Of a stretch of 64,000 bases of DNA, positions 25,492-33,747 are shown in pieces; the stretch's first letter is position 1; each line of letters opens with the position of its first letter. The DNA is taken from positions 1 to 64,000 of the forward strand of contig QZVU01000001.1 in assembly GCA_003602285.1 (NCBI GenBank), in the 5' to 3' direction. Origin of the DNA: Arthrobacter frigidicola. GTDB lineage: Bacteria > Actinomycetota > Actinomycetes > Actinomycetales > Micrococcaceae. A model generated the notes under the pieces. The model did not search any database, was not told the DNA's origin, and was given only the letters and a program-made list of their open reading frames with translations. The translations under genes and the position numbers were made by a program.

Positions 25492-27399
25492 ATGCCTGAA
25501 AATCTGTCCCCCGAAATCTCCGAAAACCTTGACGCCCCGGCTGCCGATGACGCCGGAGAGCTGCTGTTCACCGACCTCAACCTCGACGCCCGCGTCCTCG
25601 CCGCACTGACCGACGTCGGCTACGAGAAGCCCTCACCCATCCAGGCCGCCACCATTCCGGTCCTGCTCGAGGGCCGCGACGTCGTCGGACTGGCCCAGAC
25701 CGGCACCGGAAAGACCGCAGCATTCGCGGTTCCCGCGCTGTCGAAGATGGCCGAGCTGGCCGACATCAACGGTGTCAGCAAGAACACCCAGGTCCTGGTC
25801 CTCGCCCCGACCCGCGAGCTCGCTCTCCAGGTCGCCGAGGCGTTCACCTCCTACGCCCGCCACATGGACGGCTTCACCGTGCTGCCCGTCTACGGCGGAT
25901 CCCCCTACGGACCCCAGCTTGCGGGCCTGCGCCGCGGCGCCCAGGTCGTCGTCGGCACCCCCGGCCGCGTCATCGACCACATCGCCAAGGGATCCCTCGA
26001 CCTGTCGGCCCTCGAATACGTCGTGCTCGACGAGGCCGACGAGATGCTCCGCATGGGCTTCGCCGAGGACGTCGAGCAGATCCTCTCCTCGACCCCCGCC
26101 GAGAAGCAGGTGGCGCTGTTCTCCGCCACCATGCCCCCGGCCATCCGCCGCATCGCCAAGAAGTACCTGAACGATCCGGCCGAGATCGCGGTCAAGGGCA
26201 AGACCACCACCGGCACCAACACGCGTCAGCGCTACCTGCAGGTCATGGGCCCGCACAAGCTCGACGCCATGACCCGCATCCTCGAAGTTGAGGACTACGA
26301 CGGCATCATTGCCTTCGTCCGTACCAAGATGGCGACCGAAGACCTGGCGGACAAGTTGCGTTCACGGGGCTTCTCGGCCGCAGCCATCAACGGAGACATC
26401 CCCCAGCAGCAGCGCGAGCGCACCGTCGAGGCCCTGCGCGAGGGCAAGATCGACATCCTCGTGGCCACCGACGTCGCCGCCCGCGGGCTCGACGTCGAGC
26501 GCATCTCGCTCGTCGTCAACTACGACATTCCGCACGACACCGAGTCCTACGTCCACCGCATCGGCCGCACCGGCCGGGCCGGGCGTTCGGGTGACGCGAT
26601 CCTGTTCATGACCCCGCGTGAGAAGTACCTGCTGCGCTCCATCGAGAAGGCGACCCGCCAGCCGGTCGAGCAGATGCAGCTTCCCTCCTCGGAGACCATC
26701 AACGAACTGCGCCTTAACAAGTTCGCCGAGAAGATCACCAAGACCCTCGCCAGCGAAGACGTCGCGGCGTTCCGTGACCTCATCGCGAGCTACGAGCAGG
26801 AGCACAACGTTCCGGCTGCCGAGATCGCCGCTGCGCTGGCCGTCATGGCCCAGGGCAGCAACCCGCTGCTGGTCAAGGACATCCCGGTGGCTCCGGCCGG
26901 GCAGCGTGAGCGCTCGGAGGGCCGCAAGGACGCCTTCGGCTCCCGCGGGCCGACGCGCACCCTCACCGAAGGCAATGCGACCTACCGGATCGCCGTCGGA
27001 CGCCGCCAGCGCGTCATGCCCGGCTCGATCGTCGGTGCCATCGCCAACGAGGGCGGGCTCTCTTCCTCGCAGATCGGCGGCATCGACATCCGCGCCGACC
27101 ACACCCTCGTTGAGCTCCCCGCGGATCTCTCCAAGGATCAGTGGCGTGCGCTGTCGAAGACCCGCATCGGCGGTGAGCTGATCCACCTCGAGCTCGACAA
27201 GGGCCGCAAGCCCAACCGCGAGCGCCCGGCCGGCGAGTTCAAGAAGCCCTTCAAGAAGGAATTCAACAAAGACTCGAAGGACTTCAAGAAGCGCGACGGC
27301 GACACCCGGTTCTCCAGCGACAGCGCGCGCAAGCCGCGGTCGGGCAAGGCCGCCGGAGCCGGTCTCGGCCGCTCGAATGCGCAGTCCGACCAGTGGTGA
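25492..27399 (+). CDS. deaD: DEAD-box RNA helicase (DeaD/CsdA-like)
   Basis: This 635-aa helicase has the Q motif (KPSPIQ), motif I AQTGTGKTAAF near residue 70, PTREL, DEAD (VLDEADEML near 180), SAT, and motif VI HRIGRTGRAG near 360. A C-terminal DbpA-type RNA-binding domain (RIAVGRRQRVMPGSIVGAI near 498) follows, then a basic Lys/Phe-rich tail (KKPFKKEFNKD). It remodels rRNA and mRNA structure in ribosome assembly or cold adaptation. The ATG at 25492 is preceded by a pyrimidine-rich stretch with little Shine-Dalgarno. Confidence 0.92.
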   Translation: MPENLSPEISENLDAPAADDAGELLFTDLNLDARVLAALTDVGYEKPSPIQAATIPVLLEGRDVVGLAQTGTGKTAAFAVPALSKMAELADINGVSKNTQVLVLAPTRELALQVAEAFTSYARHMDGFTVLPVYGGSPYGPQLAGLRRGAQVVVGTPGRVIDHIAKGSLDLSALEYVVLDEADEMLRMGFAEDVEQILSSTPAEKQVALFSATMPPAIRRIAKKYLNDPAEIAVKGKTTTGTNTRQRYLQVMGPHKLDAMTRILEVEDYDGIIAFVRTKMATEDLADKLRSRGFSAAAINGDIPQQQRERTVEALREGKIDILVATDVAARGLDVERISLVVNYDIPHDTESYVHRIGRTGRAGRSGDAILFMTPREKYLLRSIEKATRQPVEQMQLPSSETINELRLNKFAEKITKTLASEDVAAFRDLIASYEQEHNVPAAEIAAALAVMAQGSNPLLVKDIPVAPAGQRERSEGRKDAFGSRGPTRTLTEGNATYRIAVGRRQRVMPGSIVGAIANEGGLSSSQIGGIDIRADHTLVELPADLSKDQWRALSKTRIGGELIHLELDKGRKPNRERPAGEFKKPFKKEFNKDSKDFKKRDGDTRFSSDSARKPRSGKAAGAGLGRSNAQSDQW

Positions 27400-27421
27400 A
27401 AATCACCTAGGCTAACCCCCT

Positions 27422-27447
27422 CGGATCCCCGCCACGGCGGGGATCCG
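27422..27447 (+). terminator. Terminator hairpin after the helicase gene
   Basis: A perfect 11-bp stem (CGGATCCCCGC with GCGGGGATCCG) and CACG loop lie 22 nt after the stop. Confidence 0.85.
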
Positions 27448-27510
27448 AAGCGAAATCAGGGGTCCGCCCGCCAGGGCGGTTGTTGATTTCGCACAGCGGC
27501 TCGGAACTGG

Positions 27511-27516
27511 TAAAGT
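27511..27516 (+). promoter_or_regulatory. Putative -10 box of tRNA-Thr promoter
   Basis: TAAAGT sits in the context TGGTAAAGTTTCTTG, nearly matching the tRNA-Tyr upstream region, 11 nt before the tRNA. A -35 box is not clear. Confidence 0.45.
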
Positions 27517-27527
27517 TTCTTGTCGTT

Positions 27528-27599
27528 GCCCCCCTAGCTCAGTGGTAGAGCGCGTTCTTGGTAAGAACGAGGTCACCGGATCGATTCCGGTGGGGGGCT
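27528..27599 (+). tRNA. tRNA-Thr (GGT)
   Basis: The acceptor GCCCCCC pairs with GGGGGGC, with discriminator T. The anticodon stem CGTTC/GAACG closes the loop TTGGTAA with GGT at 27560-27562. The D-arm AGCTCAGTGGTAGAGC and T-loop TCGATTC are standard. CCA is not encoded. Confidence 0.96.
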
Positions 27600-27601
27600 C
27601 G

Positions 27602-27653
27602 TAAATGAGGGGGCCCGTGACGATCATCCGATCGGTGCGGGCAGACTCATTTA
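27602..27653 (+). other. Hairpin between tRNA-Thr and tRNA-Met
   Basis: TAAATGAG (27602-27609) pairs with CTCATTTA (27646-27653), with an inner GCCCG/CGGGC extension. It fills almost the whole tRNA spacer, so it may be a processing stem or weak terminator. Confidence 0.55.
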
Positions 27654-27654
27654 G

Positions 27655-27731
27655 GGCGGTGTAGCTCAGCTGGTTAGAGCGCACGACTCATAATCGTGAG
27701 GTCGTGGGATCGAGTCCCACCACCGCTACCA
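27655..27731 (+). tRNA. tRNA-Met (CAT), elongator-type
   Basis: GGCGGTG pairs with CACCGCT (G-U at the first pair), discriminator A, with CCA encoded. The anticodon stem CACGA/TCGTG closes loop CTCATAA with CAT at 27689-27691. A paired first position and lack of the three G-C initiator pairs favour elongator Met; tRNA-Ile2 (lysidine) cannot be excluded by eye. Confidence 0.93.
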
Positions 27732-27734
27732 AGG

Positions 27735-27769
27735 AAAACCCCCGGACGCATTGAGCCTCCGGGGGTTTT
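27735..27769 (+). terminator. Rho-independent terminator after tRNA-Met
   Basis: The stem AAAACCCCCGGA with TCCGGGGGTTTT lies 4 nt after the tRNA and ends in a T-run. Confidence 0.9.
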
Positions 27770-27988
27770 GCATTTCCGCCTGCGGGCCCGTGTCGCCCGC
27801 GCCTCTCCCGATCGCCGAAGGCAAGCCTAGTGGGCGCTTCCTGCCTCTATGGAGATGATGAACCGTGGGCGGCAGGCCCCCCGGGTTGATCGAATGTCAA
27901 GCTAATACCGGAGCGCTCCATTGGTAGCCATAGGTCGGTAGAAAAGTTACGGTAATGTAACCGAGCGCGATCAACAAAGGAGTTCATC

Positions 27989-28306
27989 ATGAGTGGTTTC
28001 AAGCGAGCAGTAGCAGGTTCCGTTCTGGCGGGCGGGATGCTGCTAACAGCTGGTATGGCTCCCGCGAGCGCAGCGCCCCCCATCGTGGGTCCCGTGCTGC
28101 AGGACGGTTTGGTCAATGTGAGCGTTGGCAACGTCACCATCCTGAGGAACGTCGAAGTCGCCTTGGCGGCCTTGGTCGCGGCCAATATCTGCGGGGTCGA
28201 CGTGGGGCCTGTCGCCGTCCTGGGCGAGGCTGTCGACGAGTCGGGTGGAACGGAAACCGTCTGCACGAACAGGGGCGGTCGGGGGCCCGTTGCAATCACA
28301 GGCTAG
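27989..28306 (+). CDS. Small secreted protein of unknown function (105 aa)
   Basis: A Sec signal peptide (basic FKRAVAGSV, hydrophobic LAGGMLLTAGMAPASA, cleavage near residue 28) leaves a mature chain of about 77 residues. The pattern GLVNVSVGNVTI...VALAALVAANICGVDVGPVAVL resembles small Ala/Val-rich secreted actinobacterial proteins whose role I do not know. It has two Cys that could pair. AAAGGAG ends nine bases before ATG 27989. Confidence 0.7.
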   Translation: MSGFKRAVAGSVLAGGMLLTAGMAPASAAPPIVGPVLQDGLVNVSVGNVTILRNVEVALAALVAANICGVDVGPVAVLGEAVDESGGTETVCTNRGGRGPVAITG

Positions 28307-28326
28307 CTAGCAGCGCAAGAGAATCG

Positions 28327-28357
28327 AAAATGCGCCCGGCAGGACCGGGCGCATTTT
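28327..28357 (+). terminator. Rho-independent terminator
   Basis: The perfect stem AAAATGCGCCCGG with CCGGGCGCATTTT follows the small secreted protein gene. Confidence 0.88.
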
Positions 28358-28785
28358 CGTGTGCCCTGGGGTGCCGTCCGTATCTCGTTGGTGTCCGGCT
28401 CAGGCCGCGTACTGCATCGCGTTCACTCCGGCCCCGCGGCAGGGCGAGTCATAAAATTCCCCTCAGGACGGCGAAGAAGTAGATTAACCCAGTGGCCGCC
28501 AGGACCACCCACAATGCGGATCCGGCGGTAGGTAGACCATGGCTTGGCGCTAACCCACCCTGTCGGCTCAGGCCCTCCTCAGGCCCAGCCGCGCGCAGTT
28601 TCGACAACCAGCCGCATCCAGCCCGGTGCCGTCACATTCATATCCCAGCATCCCTGACCAGAACAGGCCGGAGGGTCGGCACCTGACATACCCAACCGCC
28701 GGGCGGCCCTTCATCGACGGTCTATTCGTCCGAGGGCGTCGCCGGTCGATCCGGTGCAGGCGCCCAGCGTCGAACGGAGTCAGCT
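28358..28785 (+). other. Intergenic region without recognised genes
   Basis: This 428-nt stretch between two secreted-protein genes has only poor open frames. The last ~50 nt hold the GGAG ribosome binding site (28776) for the next gene. I see no repeats or RNA structure of note. Confidence 0.5.
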
Positions 28786-29838
28786 GTGCAGATACCTCCA
28801 AGGCAGATAACTCCGAGGTATATCGGGCGGCCCGCCCGGATTGTGTTGGCACTGCTCCTTGTGATGACCACCGCGCTCGGCGCCCCCGTCGCCCCGGCCG
28901 AGGCCGGCACCCCGGACCCCCTCACCTGTGCGGGGTATCCCGAGAAACGTCACTTCGTGGATGCCCAGTCCTGGTGGCTGCCCACAGAGGGTGCGACGCC
29001 CGCAGGTTCGGACCATGGTCATATTCATGTCGGAGCCTGCATTCCTGAACGCGAAACCGTAACCGGGCCGTTCACACTCGATATCCGGATGATTCTGCAC
29101 GATCCCGGCCGTCAGCAGGTCAATGCCGGGAGGACCTCGACGCCCTACGTGTCGGTCGTCATGAAGGGTGCGACCACTGAGACGCCGCAGTCCAAGCTCT
29201 ACCAAACCGGTTGGACGTGCCCCACTCCGGGTACGTGCACCCGTTGGGGCAAGGTGAGAGTTGATCCGTCCATTTTCTCGACCGATGGCCTCAAGGAAAC
29301 GCGGCTGCGCTTTTTTTCCGACGTCGCAGACCCTGCTGCGGGCGGCAGGACAGTACCAGCCCGCATGACCGCCTCCCTCAACTTTCAGTACTATGTGGAT
29401 CTGTCGCCGACCCGCGCCGTGAGCGACGTCTCCCGCGATCCCTATCTGCGCGGTAAGGGATGGTACTCGGCGCCCGGGAGCGATCTGGCCGAGGGCGGCT
29501 ACTGTGAAGCCGCTCTCGCAACAGTTCCGGTCCCAAATAGTCCCATCAGCGGCACCTGGTCACCCGCTGTCAGGATGGTGCGGCACGGCGAGGCGGACGA
29601 CCCGCCGGTGACGGCCCATGAGGTGCGCATCGACCCGGATCTCCATGCCAATGTTCCCGGTCTGATCCTCCGGCGGGCGGGCGGGGAGTATGACGGGCGA
29701 ATCAGCGTCGACACCACCCGGCTGACCAATGGCATGCACAAGCTGTTCCTGCGCGCCGATTGCAATGACCGGCACGGCCGCAACTCGACCACCTCGGGCA
29801 TCCTGATCGTGCCGTTTGAAGTTCGCAACGCCACCTAG
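28786..29838 (+). CDS. Secreted protein of unknown function (350 aa)
   Basis: GTG 28786 has GGAG six bases upstream. An N-terminal basic region and signal peptide (IVLALLLVMTTALGAPVAPAEA, cut near residue 40) are followed by DSLTC-type text with SDHGHIHVGACIP near 76. Eight or so Cys and a long beta-rich mature region suggest a disulfide-stabilised extracellular fold. The C-terminal part (GLILRRAGGEYDGRISVDTTRLTNGMHKLFLRAD) looks like an Ig-like/PKD-type module. No catalytic motif is recognised. Confidence 0.7.
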   Translation: MQIPPRQITPRYIGRPARIVLALLLVMTTALGAPVAPAEAGTPDPLTCAGYPEKRHFVDAQSWWLPTEGATPAGSDHGHIHVGACIPERETVTGPFTLDIRMILHDPGRQQVNAGRTSTPYVSVVMKGATTETPQSKLYQTGWTCPTPGTCTRWGKVRVDPSIFSTDGLKETRLRFFSDVADPAAGGRTVPARMTASLNFQYYVDLSPTRAVSDVSRDPYLRGKGWYSAPGSDLAEGGYCEAALATVPVPNSPISGTWSPAVRMVRHGEADDPPVTAHEVRIDPDLHANVPGLILRRAGGEYDGRISVDTTRLTNGMHKLFLRADCNDRHGRNSTTSGILIVPFEVRNAT

Positions 29839-29852
29839 GGCTTACACCCGGC

Positions 29853-29890
29853 GGGAGTGGTGCCGCTGCCGCGGCTGCGGCACCACTCCC
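29853..29890. terminator. Bidirectional terminator hairpin
   Basis: The 14-bp stem GGGAGTGGTGCCGC with GCGGCACCACTCCC lies between the secreted protein gene and the convergent methyltransferase gene. Confidence 0.85.
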
Positions 29891-29918
29891 GTCGAGTCGG
29901 GTGCCTGCGACAGCGGCG

Positions 29919-30587
29919 TTACGCCGGGCCCGCAGAGTGCGGCGCCGGTGCCTGGCTGGTTCCCAGCCGGCGGGCCTGCAGCACCGTGTCCCGAACCACC
30001 GCAGCGTGGCCCGCCGCGTCCTCGACTGCACGCGGACGCGCCTCGGAGACGGTGATGTCCCAGCCGCCGTCGAGCAGGGGGATGAGGTCCTCCGCGGTGT
30101 AGAACAGCTCGGGCATCGGGGGCCGACGCGCCGCCGTCTGCAGGTCCGAGGGGTGGTGCCCGACAATGAGCAGCGTGCCTCCCGGCGCCACCGCGGCGGC
30201 GAGGCCGGCGAACAGCACCGACCGCGCCGGTTCCGGCAGCTGCATGAACTGTGCCGAGACCAGATCGAAGCCGTCCGGTTCCGGCGGCGCCTCGATCAGG
30301 TCGGCGTGCACCCAGTCGACGCGGGCGGCCACCCCGGCGTCCTCGAGCCGGGCCTGCTCGCGGGCCCGTCCGAGGGCCACCTCGGAGATGTCGACGCCGG
30401 TCACACGCCACCCGCTGCGGGCCAGCCACAGCGCGTCGGCGCCCTCGCCGCAGCCGACATCGAGCGCGCGCCCGGGAGGCAGCGCGGAGGCCGTGGTGAC
30501 GAGGTGGGGATTCGGGTTCCCGCTCCACACCCGATGGTGCTCGGCGTAGCGCCGGTCCCAGAACTCCTGATCCATCTCAGTGTGCAT
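29919..30587 (-). CDS. Class I SAM-dependent methyltransferase
   Basis: This 222-aa protein has the SAM-binding motif ALDVGCGEGADALWLA near residue 41, GVDISEVAL near 65, and motif GTLLIVGHHP near 143. Overall it resembles tellurite/thiopurine-type methyltransferases (EFWDRRYAEHHRVWSGNPNPHL at the start). The 30587 start has GGAG four bases upstream and overlaps the upstream reductase by 11 nt; 30575 is an alternative. Co-expression with the reductase suggests joint detoxification of a thiol-reactive or metalloid compound (inference). Confidence 0.82.
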   Translation of the reverse strand: MHTEMDQEFWDRRYAEHHRVWSGNPNPHLVTTASALPPGRALDVGCGEGADALWLARSGWRVTGVDISEVALGRAREQARLEDAGVAARVDWVHADLIEAPPEPDGFDLVSAQFMQLPEPARSVLFAGLAAAVAPGGTLLIVGHHPSDLQTAARRPPMPELFYTAEDLIPLLDGGWDITVSEARPRAVEDAAGHAAVVRDTVLQARRLGTSQAPAPHSAGPA

Positions 30588-31623
30588 GGCTCTCCAGCTC
30601 CGCTGTGCCGTCGGGTGTCCCCGTGGTGGTCCCATTGTCGTGCCCGGCCGGAGCCCCGCCAAGGGCCTGCCCGGCGCCTGCCCGGTGCCGTTCCACGGCG
30701 GCCGCCGCGTCTTCGGCGATAAGGTCACCGTTGATCGCCGCGCCGGCCCCCAGCCCCGCGGCGGACGAGGCCATCACCTGGGCCACCGGATCCGCCACGT
30801 TGCCGGCCGCCCACACCCCGGGAACCGAGGTTCGGCCCTGCGGGTCGACTTCGGCCGAGTAGCCGATGCCCATCGGGTGCTCAGCGGTCCGCACGCCGAG
30901 GGACTCAAGCAGCGTCGACCGTGCGGCGAAGCGCGGTGCGACGACGAGGGCATCGAGCGGGAAGCCGTCGCCGGTCTCGAGGCGCACGCCCGAGAGCGAG
31001 CCGTCCGTCTCCTGGACTGCTTCGACCTTGCCGGAGACGACGCGGACCGACAGCGCCGCAAGGAGTTCCTCCTGCTCGTTCGTCAGTTCAGGCGCAGTGT
31101 GCAGGAAGAGCGTGACGTCGCTGCTGAGCTGCCGGAACATCTGGACCTGGTGCATGGCCATCGGGCCGGTCGCCAGGACGCCGATGGCCTGTCCGCGGGC
31201 CTCGTACCCGTGGCAGTAGGGGCAGTGGATGACGCCGGAACCCCAGTGCGCGGCGAGCCCCTCGACGTCGGGCAGTTCGTCGGTGAGCCCGGTCGTCACG
31301 AGCAGGCGCCGGCCGGAGAGCCGCCCGCCGTCGCCAAGGGTGACGGTGAACCCGTCCGGATCCTTCTCGATGTCCACCGCCTCCGCGTCGATCAGGACCG
31401 ACCCGTAGGACGCCGCCTCGGCCCGGCCGGCCGCCACCAACTCGAGCGGCGGCACTCCATCGCGGGACAGGAAGTTGTGGACCCCGGCCGCGGGGGCGTT
31501 CCGCGGCGACCCGGAGTCGATCACGACTGTGGTGCGCAGCGACCGGCCGAGGGCCACCGCCGCGCTAAGTCCGGCCGGGCCGCCGCCGATGATCACGACG
31601 TCGTAGCGCGAAGAGTCCTGCAT
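30577..31623 (-). CDS. Thioredoxin reductase-like FAD/NAD(P)H oxidoreductase
   Basis: The 348-aa protein has the FAD motif VVIIGGGPAGLSAAVALG near residue 9 and the redox-active CPYC near 135. A second nucleotide-binding segment (IGVLATGPMAMHQ near 149) and the closing VWAAGNVADPVAQVM near 270 follow. CPYC in place of CATC/CAVC and the missing second-dinucleotide GxGxxA point to an atypical reductase clade rather than housekeeping TrxB. It is divergent from an XRE-cupin regulator, probably its repressor. Confidence 0.85.
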   Translation of the reverse strand: MQDSSRYDVVIIGGGPAGLSAAVALGRSLRTTVVIDSGSPRNAPAAGVHNFLSRDGVPPLELVAAGRAEAASYGSVLIDAEAVDIEKDPDGFTVTLGDGGRLSGRRLLVTTGLTDELPDVEGLAAHWGSGVIHCPYCHGYEARGQAIGVLATGPMAMHQVQMFRQLSSDVTLFLHTAPELTNEQEELLAALSVRVVSGKVEAVQETDGSLSGVRLETGDGFPLDALVVAPRFAARSTLLESLGVRTAEHPMGIGYSAEVDPQGRTSVPGVWAAGNVADPVAQVMASSAAGLGAGAAINGDLIAEDAAAAVERHRAGAGQALGGAPAGHDNGTTTGTPDGTAELESHAH

Positions 31624-31694
31624 GATGCTTCTCCTTATCCTGGGCGCCTACGGTCGGCGTCCTCGTATCCACTCTCCCGCCGGGTGGAGGTGCT

Positions 31695-31720
31695 GGCAAT
31701 ATTCCTTGCCGATATGGCAA
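31695..31720. promoter_or_regulatory. Candidate operator with three alternating half-sites
   Basis: GGCAA (31695), TTGCC (31706) and GGCAA (31716) alternate, so two inverted repeats share the middle half-site (spacings 6 and 5). The element lies in the 106-nt divergent gap between the reductase and its XRE-cupin regulator. Confidence 0.6.
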
Positions 31721-31729
31721 GATGCGGGC

Positions 31730-32311
31730 ATGGAGAATGATCTTTCATCGGTTTTTGACGCCATGGGCCCACGGCTGCGCGCACTGCGCCAGCAGCGGGG
31801 GCTGACTCTCGGCGAAGTATCCGAGGCCACCGGCGTCTCGGCGAGCACCCTGTCCCGCCTCGAGGGCGGCCAGCGGCGCCCCAACCTCGAACTGCTCCTG
31901 CCCCTGGCCCAACTGTTCCAGGTGCCGCTCGACGACCTCGTCGGCGCGCCGACCACCGGGGATCCGCGGATCCACCTGCGTCCCATCCGGCACAGCGGCA
32001 TGACGGCCCTTCCCCTGACCTGCCGGCCCGGAGGGCTGCAGGCGTACAAGATGGTGCTTGCCGCCGACGCGCGGAAGGGTGAACCCGAGCTCCGCGTGCA
32101 CGAAGGGTATGAGTGGCTGTACATCCTCAATGGACACCTGCGCCTCGTGCTCGGCGACAAGGACTTCGTCCTGGGGCCCGGGGAGGCCGCCGAATTCGAC
32201 ACCCATACCCCTCACTGGTTCGCCTCCGCCGACGAGCACCCGGTGGAGTTCCTCAGCCTGTTCGGCCACCAGGGGGAGAAGATGCACGTCCGGGCCCGGC
32301 CCAAGGCCTAG
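31730..32311 (+). CDS. XRE-family regulator with cupin domain
   Basis: This 193-aa protein has an N-terminal helix-turn-helix (LRALRQQRGLTLGEVSEATGVSASTLSRLEGGQRRPNLE, residues ~15-55). A C-terminal cupin barrel (HEGYEWLYILNGHLRLVLGD near 120, EAAEFDTHTPHWF near 150) probably binds a small effector. These regulators commonly control divergent oxidoreductases. ATG 31730 follows a candidate operator by 9 nt, so autoregulation is likely. Confidence 0.88.
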   Translation: MENDLSSVFDAMGPRLRALRQQRGLTLGEVSEATGVSASTLSRLEGGQRRPNLELLLPLAQLFQVPLDDLVGAPTTGDPRIHLRPIRHSGMTALPLTCRPGGLQAYKMVLAADARKGEPELRVHEGYEWLYILNGHLRLVLGDKDFVLGPGEAAEFDTHTPHWFASADEHPVEFLSLFGHQGEKMHVRARPKA

Positions 32312-32389
32312 GAGCAGGCGGGGACACCCGGCGGGCCAGCGGGCGGAGGACGCCGCGCGGCGGGGCGCCCGACGTGCGGACACGCCGGA

Positions 32390-33595
32390 TTATGCGGGAG
32401 AGTGGCTCTGGCGGATCTCCGCCCGCTTCTCCGCGTAGACGGTGGTCTCCACGATGACGAGCAGTGCGCACAGTCCGAAGACAAGGCCCAGAGCCGCCAG
32501 CGGGGCGAACCCGGAGGCGGCCGGGATCAGGGCCAGCAGGACGGCGGCGGTACTGAGCCGCCACGTTTTCCAGTACCCGCCGACCCTGCGCCAGAAGGCC
32601 GCATGGGCGAGGAGGTACAGCGCCGTCCCGCCCAGCAGCGCACCGGCCCCCAGCCAGCCGTAGCCGGATGATTCATCGAGGTGCGCCAGGGCATCCTCGA
32701 CCCCGAGCGCCGACAGCACGACCCCGGCGATCAGCGGGAGGTGGAGGTAGGTGTAGGCGTCGACGGCGAGGGCCGACCGCGCCTGCCCGCGGAGGCGTGC
32801 CAGCACGTGCTCGGCCGCGATCGCCAAGACATCGAAGTACAGCCACCACAGGCAGATGGACAGGCCGACGCCGAAGACCGCGCCCAGGATCATCAGGGTG
32901 CTCACCGGGCGTTCCGAGGCGCCGACGCCGATGGAGATGATCGACTCGCCCAGGGCGAGGATCACGACGAGCCCGTAGCGCTCGGTCCAGTGGGCGGCGG
33001 AATGGACCCGCCAGTTACCCCCGGCGGAGGTGAGGTAGGTCAGGGTGATATCCGCGGCGAGGCCGGCCAGCCAGAACCACGTCTGGGACGGCCCGCCGAT
33101 GAGCGCCCCGGTGATGATAATGGCGGAGCCGGTGAACATGGCGCTCGAGGTCTTGATCACCTGGCGCCGGAGCGGGGCGTCGTCCCCGGCGGCGACCAGG
33201 TACAGCCCGATGTGAACCAGACGCACGACGAAGTAGGCCAACGCGAACACGAGCGGTCCGTCCAGGCCGCCGGCCATGTCGTGGAAGGCCTCCGGGATGG
33301 TCAGGGCAGCGATGAACATCGCCATCATGGCGAGCGACATCCCGAGCCGAACAATTCCCTCGTCGACGTGGGTCTGGTTGGCGAGCCAGGAATAGCAGAC
33401 CCAGGACCACCAGAGGATGCCCAGGATGATCATGCCTTGAAGCACACCGAGGCCCGTGTGTTCATGGGCCATGAAGCCGGTGACCTGGGTGAAGGCGAAA
33501 ACGAAGACGAGGTCGAAGAAAAGCTCGAAGGTTGTGACCCGGTGGGACTCGTTCGAGACCCGGACCTGGCGCATCGATCGGAAGGCGGGAAACAT
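32390..33595 (-). CDS. Low temperature requirement A (LtrA) family membrane protein
   Basis: This 401-aa protein is almost entirely hydrophobic with about 12 helices. It opens with the LtrA signature (HRVTTFELFFDLVFVFAFTQVT, residues ~17-38), and HWTERYGLVVILALGESII near 200 is a second hallmark. The family is linked to cold growth in Listeria, but its biochemical role is unknown. No operon partner. Confidence 0.88.
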   Translation of the reverse strand: MFPAFRSMRQVRVSNESHRVTTFELFFDLVFVFAFTQVTGFMAHEHTGLGVLQGMIILGILWWSWVCYSWLANQTHVDEGIVRLGMSLAMMAMFIAALTIPEAFHDMAGGLDGPLVFALAYFVVRLVHIGLYLVAAGDDAPLRRQVIKTSSAMFTGSAIIITGALIGGPSQTWFWLAGLAADITLTYLTSAGGNWRVHSAAHWTERYGLVVILALGESIISIGVGASERPVSTLMILGAVFGVGLSICLWWLYFDVLAIAAEHVLARLRGQARSALAVDAYTYLHLPLIAGVVLSALGVEDALAHLDESSGYGWLGAGALLGGTALYLLAHAAFWRRVGGYWKTWRLSTAAVLLALIPAASGFAPLAALGLVFGLCALLVIVETTVYAEKRAEIRQSHSPA

Positions 33596-33747
33596 ACGGA
33601 AAGCATAAATTGCGGGCCGGGCGGTGTCTCCGATCCGAACCCACTGTTACTCGCCTGCGGCTTCGACAATCAGGGTACTTATAGGATGGGCGAAGGCAAT
33701 GACCGCTAAGCAGCCGCCCCGTCAGGTGTGCGGGGGGATGGACTTAC

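Noticed and set aside
27528-27731. tRNA-associated integration site (att) with an island downstream
   Set aside because: No repeat of the tRNA 3' end downstream and no integrase gene, so not supported despite the accessory-looking secreted genes.
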